Positions 59,350 to 64,000 of a DNA stretch of 64,000 bases are shown here, piece after piece. The DNA comes from Paenibacillus sp. FSL R5-0766. Its GTDB lineage: Bacteria > Bacillota > Bacilli > Paenibacillales > Paenibacillaceae. The stretch is taken from NCBI RefSeq assembly GCF_037971845.1, contig NZ_CP150227.1, positions 4,526,001 to 4,590,000 on the forward strand. The letters run 5' to 3'. A program made the position numbers and the translations under genes. Each line of letters opens with the position of its first letter. Within the stretch, counting starts at the first letter, position 1. The notes below the pieces were generated by a model. That model saw nothing but the letters and a program-made list of their open reading frames with translations, ran no database searches and had not been told where the DNA came from.

Positions 59350-59516
59350 CTAGTAGAAAACAACATGAAATATAAATGCTTTGCTAGCATCTCTTGAAGA
59401 AAGGAAATTATAGTGTATGGAATTCACTTGATCTTCTCTCACATAAAAAGTTGATGTATATTCAAGGAATTGAACCAGAGAATTAAAAATCTCTTTAGCC
59501 GTTACTTTACTGAATT
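59350..59516 (-). pseudogene. Orphan coding remnant
   Basis: A 55-codon open frame without a start: KVTAKEIFNSLVQFLEYTST and NSIHYNFLSSRDASK, stop at 59352-59350. Codon pattern is coding-like. It lies between the toxin immunity genes, so it is probably another immunity relic; the rest of the gap 59287-59743 holds only a weak AGCCAG/CTGGCT hairpin at 59595-59618. Confidence 0.35.
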
Positions 59517-59743
59517 ATCCTAGTTGGTAGGTGAATTCAATCCCCAGGTACACTCGCCCCGTTGTAGTGCCTTTCAAAAGACTTAAGACAAATGAGCCAG
59601 CCCACTAATGGACTGGCTTAATCATTAAAACTAAAAAAGGCATCATCAAACTAATTGTTGTTACTGAATCAAATACTCTTGTGATGTTTAACTACATGTG
59701 GTCTATAGTTTTTCCAGCCATTTAATGCAAAAGATCTATTTCA

Positions 59744-59974
59744 TCAAATATCCTTAAGTAAATCGTGTTCAAGGTCCCAAGGCTCTATCGTTTTTATTGC
59801 ACTCAACGGAATCAGTAATCGTGTATCATCGTGAGCCTCTTCAGGTACAATCACTATAACATTATTAAGGTAATAATAATTAATGTAGATACCAATTACA
59901 TTTAAGTTGTCAAGAAAAGTTATCTTGATTCCTCTATTTAGATACCCCTTCATAAATATCTCTTGTTTTTCCAC
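59744..59974 (-). CDS. Immunity protein candidate for the Rhs toxin
   Basis: 76 residues, AT-rich. GTG start at 59974, seven bases after AGGGGG; an internal ATG is further downstream. MKGYLNRGIKITFLDNLNVI, strand-rich, ends in acidic LEHDLLKDI. No family recognised. It lies 11 bp after the Rhs stop on the same strand, the normal place for a cognate immunity gene. Confidence 0.65.
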   Translation of the reverse strand: MEKQEIFMKGYLNRGIKITFLDNLNVIGIYINYYYLNNVIVIVPEEAHDDTRLLIPLSAIKTIEPWDLEHDLLKDI

Positions 59975-59985
59975 AATCTATCCCC

Positions 59986-62900
59986 CTACATCTTAATTAT
60001 TAAATTTTTGTTTCCAGCTTTCCAATCAAAATAGTAAATTCCTTCATCTGCCCAAACTTGAATTGCATACATAATAGTTGTTCCTTTATACCTTTCTGCA
60101 AGTTTGGTGCTTAGATTCATTATATCCTCTAAATCATATTCAACATTATAGTATGTTAAATCATATATAGCCACATAAGCTCCTTGTTTTTCAATTCCAT
60201 ATGTTATCGCACTCATAGCACTGGTCAAATTAAATTCCCCTTGTTCGGGATTGGCAGTTTTTAATTCAACCTTATGGTATCCGTTAATTTTGAAGTCATA
60301 CTGTTTTGAATCTACCTTCGCAGGGTTTAAGTATACATCTTTCCCCATATGTCTTAATATATCAACTACGTATCTTTCTGCTGCGGTTAAGGCTTTCCTG
60401 TCTTTAGCTCTGTCATAGTCATATTTTCCAATTTTTTCTCCTTGCACGTAGTCGCCTACAGTTATGCCGAAAGATTTTAGAGCAAGAAAATCGGCACTTC
60501 TTATTTTAAAATTTCCACCTGGGTCACTATACTTTAAAGGATTATTTTCTACATAAGTATATAGATTCTGACTCAGTGGATTCGTCATTTCCCCTTCATA
60601 CGTATCCTCACCAATAAAACGTGCCATGCCTGGATCATACCAGCGTGCTCGCAGATATTGCAGCCCAACCGTATCATCCCAATACTCCCCTGCATAGCGA
60701 AGTATATTCGGTACAGTTGCTTCCGTTGTTAACGGCCCACCCCAGATATCATAAGTATAACTGTTCAGAACCTTGCCTGTATCGTCAACGAGGCCTACGA
60801 CATCTCCATGTCCGTTCAACTGGTAGTATTCCAGTTTACCAGTTTTCTTGTCTTGTCGAGCCCATAGTTGTCCATACAAGTCATAGATATAGGCGTAAGT
60901 CAGTTCTGCTTTTCCAGAATTTACAACAGCCTCTGCCATCAGTTTGGCTTGCTCATCGTAATAATAACGAGTCTGTTGCTCGCCTTCCGCACGTTCGTAC
61001 AGCAATCCATCCCCATTATAGCTGTAGGTTACCGTTTTGCCTTCACCTGTTGCCTTGATCAAACGATTCTGGCTGTCATACGTATATTGAGCATCCTTTA
61101 AGCCGTACACCTTACCGCTTCCGGTACTATATCGGTTACCATTGCGCTCGTATGTGTATGTTTCCTTTTGCGTACCCGTTTCTGTCTGAATTCGGCTCAG
61201 TTCATCATACGTATATTGATCGGTTTCCCCGTTCTGTGTACGGGACGTGATATTTTTGTTGCCGTCGTATTCATAACTAAACTGTTGAACTGCGGACGTT
61301 CCTTGCGAGACCGTAACTCCTGATAAATCATATCCGCTGAACTGATAACTTGTACTAAGACCTTTACCAAATGACAATTTTTCCAACATGCTGTTTGGTG
61401 CATAACTGAATGTCATACGATCTACAGGTGTTGTTCCAGAGGTAATATCCATGGAAGTTACTCGCTTCATAGCATCTACTTCACCATGAACGCGCAATGC
61501 TTGTCCTTTGTTATCTGTCAGGGTATACCCTAGACGTTGCTGGGTATTATTTTCATAATTCAGTTGTGTTCCATCTGGAAACGTTAATCCGTTCAACATA
61601 CCATCTGATACTTGATAACTGTAAGTGGTCTTGCCATGATCATCGGTCATCGATGTTCTGCGTCCAACATGATCATACGTATAAGACACGCTCGTATCCT
61701 GTGCTTTCATGCTTGTGAGCATGTCGTCACTATTGTACGTATATTCTGTTACTTTTCCAAGTCGATCCTGCTTTTTGATCAGATTACTTCTTTTATCATA
61801 GTAGTAGCTGGTTGCAGAGCCATCAAGAATTGGTGGTGTCTGCTTGATCAGTCTTCCTAATTCATCATACTGTTTGGTAATTGTCTGACCATTCGCTGAA
61901 ACGACCTGAGTCACTTGGCCTTGATGACTGTAGAAATAGCGACTTGTTTCTTGTTTGGCTGTTGTCGCAGTTGCAATTCGCCCTGCGGCATCATACGTAT
62001 AAGTCGTTCGTTGATTATTACCATCAGTGGATGCAGTTACGTTTCCATCGAGATCGTACTCGTTTTGTTGTAACGGAACGTATGTGCCATTCCGATACTC
62101 TTCCACTACGGTCACACGACCTAATAAATCTTGCTTCTCTCGTGTCTTGTTACCAGCCGCGTCTTCATAGATAACCGTCCGATCCGCAGCATTATAGACT
62201 TTCGTTGCTATAGTCTCATCTGGATACTGTGTTCTAAGTGTTCGCCCAAATGCATCCATTCCGTATCTTGTAACATTACCTTCCGCGTCTTCTACAGCCG
62301 TGACATTGCCCTCACGATCGTATGCATACTTATAAGTAGCCACAGCCGTCTGTTCTTCAGCCAAAAGACCTAACGGATTGTATCGTTCTTTGGTAACCAT
62401 ATTATCTGGCGTCGTATTGGCGATGACATTATTCATATCGTCATATGAGGTAGTTGTTTTCGTGCCATCGGCATGTGTGACCTGAAGGATTCGTCCTGTC
62501 TGGTCATACTGATACGTTTCTTCTTCTCCTGAAGCATCTATTGTTTTTTTCAATTCGCCGGCGCTGTTATACTCATAGGAATCCACATAGGACTCTGCTC
62601 TGCCAGCCACATCAGTTACCGTGATAGTTTTTGATTGGACTAAATGCCCTGCGTTCGCATTATAACTCAGCGTTGCCACGCTGTCTTTAGCCAGATAACC
62701 GCCTTTAGCAGTGGTGTTGATGACTCTTCCCTTATCATCTAGCTTTAATTCCAATTCAGTGAGCAACTGCCCACCGTATCCATTTTTAGTTGTGCTTTTC
62801 AAAACGGAACCTTGGCTGTTATATGCTGTTTCGGTGTATCTGTCCAAGGTACTATTAATCTTGCTGGTCGAACGAATAGGTTTGATCCAGTTGTATGGAG

Positions 62901-64000
62901 CTTTGCCAGTTTCGTAAGCAAAGGTGGATTCCTGTCCTGTGCTTTGTTTCTCGGACGTCACCATGCCGTTGGCATCATAAGCGATAGTCGTTATCAGCTT
63001 TTCGCCTGCACGTCCACCCTCACTAACCCACTCCGTCATTTGAGTCGGAAGGTTTCGCTTCGTTTGGTTATCGTACTGTAACTCCGTGGAATAAGTCACA
63101 TCATCTCCAGTTAACGTGTGCTTATCTGCTTGAACCAAATCTGGATGCGCTGCATCGCTAAACGTTTTAGAGAACGTCCGAGTATCTACAGTGTTCTCTG
63201 CTTTCAATTTCGTTGTCCATGAGGCGGATTGACCGTATGCTTCCAGGTCTTCTCCAGAATATTCAAAGTTAACCTTGTCCAGAACGCCTTCGCCTTCCGT
63301 TGTACTAAACTGGCTCTTGCGCTCTCTTACTTTGAATACGAAATGGGAGGAAGCTTCGCCAATCTGCTTCAGCGCCGGAATATATGCATAATCCGTTATA
63401 GCTGATGAAGGGCTTGTAATGCGCGATAGCAACGCTGTATGCATCACACCTTGAGTATTTTGGTTGCTTTGCAACTCAGGTAAAAAGTTGAATTTGGATT
63501 CCGGATAATAATACGTATACGTCGTTGTCCGATCGAGAGCATCCGTGAATTCTCGCAAAATGCGAATGCCTTCGTCCTCGCGTTGCGTGTACGTTGCTTT
63601 CCGATCCGTTCCGGCAAGCTGTACAGTAACCTTCAGGTTGTCATAAGCAAATGTCAGCGCCTGACCTTCACTGTTTTCAATTCTTGCAATGGCTTGGTTT
63701 CCGTTCAATGTCGTATAGTGAAAATCCACGGTATTGCGGTAGCCATCTGTAATTTGCAACAGCTCTCCGACTTCATTAAATAGATAATCGTAGCCGTTTC
63801 GGATGGATAGACGATAACTGCTAGATACGCCATTAACAGTCACGGTCGCATCTCGCTTAACGCTTAAGTCATTCCATACGTAACCCTCCAGTTCCAGATT
63901 CGCGTTTAAGCGGTAATAGCCCACGCCTGGAATCAGAATATACTGATTATCGCCACGCTTTTCCATGAAAGGAATGTCCCAACGCCATCCTTGCCCCAAT
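59986..64000 (-). CDS. Rhs/YD-repeat toxin, 5' part beyond the window
   Basis: At least 1337 residues, partial at its N-terminus. Most of the length is YD repeats (YNYDG, YTYDAAGRI, FTYDELGRL types) that form a shell around the toxin. The Rhs core ends LRYAGEYWDDTVGLQYLRAR and WYDPGMARFIGED, then ENNPLKYSDPGG. The last 170 residues or so are the toxin tip: AERYVVDILRHMGKDVYLNP and YDFKINGYHKVELKTANPEQ, a D-x(n)-E-x-K nuclease-like motif as in CdiA-type tRNA nucleases. The open frame continues past 64000. Confidence 0.88.
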   Translation of the reverse strand, partial: LGQGWRWDIPFMEKRGDNQYILIPGVGYYRLNANLELEGYVWNDLSVKRDATVTVNGVSSSYRLSIRNGYDYLFNEVGELLQITDGYRNTVDFHYTTLNGNQAIARIENSEGQALTFAYDNLKVTVQLAGTDRKATYTQREDEGIRILREFTDALDRTTTYTYYYPESKFNFLPELQSNQNTQGVMHTALLSRITSPSSAITDYAYIPALKQIGEASSHFVFKVRERKSQFSTTEGEGVLDKVNFEYSGEDLEAYGQSASWTTKLKAENTVDTRTFSKTFSDAAHPDLVQADKHTLTGDDVTYSTELQYDNQTKRNLPTQMTEWVSEGGRAGEKLITTIAYDANGMVTSEKQSTGQESTFAYETGKAPYNWIKPIRSTSKINSTLDRYTETAYNSQGSVLKSTTKNGYGGQLLTELELKLDDKGRVINTTAKGGYLAKDSVATLSYNANAGHLVQSKTITVTDVAGRAESYVDSYEYNSAGELKKTIDASGEEETYQYDQTGRILQVTHADGTKTTTSYDDMNNVIANTTPDNMVTKERYNPLGLLAEEQTAVATYKYAYDREGNVTAVEDAEGNVTRYGMDAFGRTLRTQYPDETIATKVYNAADRTVIYEDAAGNKTREKQDLLGRVTVVEEYRNGTYVPLQQNEYDLDGNVTASTDGNNQRTTYTYDAAGRIATATTAKQETSRYFYSHQGQVTQVVSANGQTITKQYDELGRLIKQTPPILDGSATSYYYDKRSNLIKKQDRLGKVTEYTYNSDDMLTSMKAQDTSVSYTYDHVGRRTSMTDDHGKTTYSYQVSDGMLNGLTFPDGTQLNYENNTQQRLGYTLTDNKGQALRVHGEVDAMKRVTSMDITSGTTPVDRMTFSYAPNSMLEKLSFGKGLSTSYQFSGYDLSGVTVSQGTSAVQQFSYEYDGNKNITSRTQNGETDQYTYDELSRIQTETGTQKETYTYERNGNRYSTGSGKVYGLKDAQYTYDSQNRLIKATGEGKTVTYSYNGDGLLYERAEGEQQTRYYYDEQAKLMAEAVVNSGKAELTYAYIYDLYGQLWARQDKKTGKLEYYQLNGHGDVVGLVDDTGKVLNSYTYDIWGGPLTTEATVPNILRYAGEYWDDTVGLQYLRARWYDPGMARFIGEDTYEGEMTNPLSQNLYTYVENNPLKYSDPGGNFKIRSADFLALKSFGITVGDYVQGEKIGKYDYDRAKDRKALTAAERYVVDILRHMGKDVYLNPAKVDSKQYDFKINGYHKVELKTANPEQGEFNLTSAMSAITYGIEKQGAYVAIYDLTYYNVEYDLEDIMNLSTKLAERYKGTTIMYAIQVWADEGIYYFDWKAGNKNLIIKM

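Overview
The window looks like a chromosomal segment of a Gram-positive, low-to-moderate GC, endospore-former-type Firmicute, most probably Paenibacillus. The basis is the gene set and sequence style: Shine-Dalgarno sites of the AGGAGG type, TTG starts, a T-box in front of metG, a Bacillus-type Fnr with C-terminal cysteines, YesM/YesN two-component genes beside sugar ABC transporters, Amj and YitT membrane proteins, and a secreted family 9 pectate lyase. No rRNA, tRNA, CRISPR array or complete insertion sequence was seen.

Layout. 1-5.5 kb: zinc uptake (znuC partial, znuA) with a Zur box, metG with its T-box, then zur-yidD. 5.8-8.1 kb: a large secreted protein with a copper-amine-oxidase-type stalk domain. 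8.3-16.6 kb: one operon (lipoprotein, two permeases, histidine kinase, response regulator, NagZ) that probably imports and splits GlcNAc-containing saccharides. 16.8-24.8 kb: anaerobic fermentation block, pflB-pflA, adhE and divergent fnr, tied together by four Fnr boxes. The pflB-adhE gap holds a palindromic element and a four-copy 152-bp tandem array. 24.8-33 kb: lipoprotein, HxlR regulator, and a sugar-metabolism cluster (ThuA-like, sugar isomerase, two Gfo/Idh dehydrogenases) with a divergent AraC regulator. 33-39.5 kb: TVP38, MsrAB, a TetR-controlled MFS pump with two matching operators, Amj, a DUF2188-type protein and YitT.

40-46 kb: a TIR-like (PF10137-type) gene overlapping a 77-codon partner, an unknown gene behind a LexA-like box, cysK and a DinG-type helicase. 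46-50 kb: catalase and pectate lyase. 50-64 kb is accessory: a DUF6809-like/XRE pair with nested operators, an AT-rich two-gene module centred on a PHP-ABC ATPase (TrlF/Ppl-like candidate phage defence), a WXG100 toxin with its immunity gene, a DUF4879 secreted protein, decayed genes (one with two frameshifts, several immunity remnants), and an Rhs/YD-repeat toxin that runs off the right edge with a small immunity candidate.

Threads across the window: zinc control (zur and its target znuA 3 kb apart), oxygen control (fnr beside its targets, with boxes at nearly identical distance from pflB and adhE), and a family of 175-210-bp palindromic elements at four intergenic sites. The best candidates for undescribed biology are the PHP-ATPase plus companion module, the TIR-like plus 77-codon overlapping pair, the LexA-boxed small gene, and the palindromic element that appears to have seeded the tandem array.
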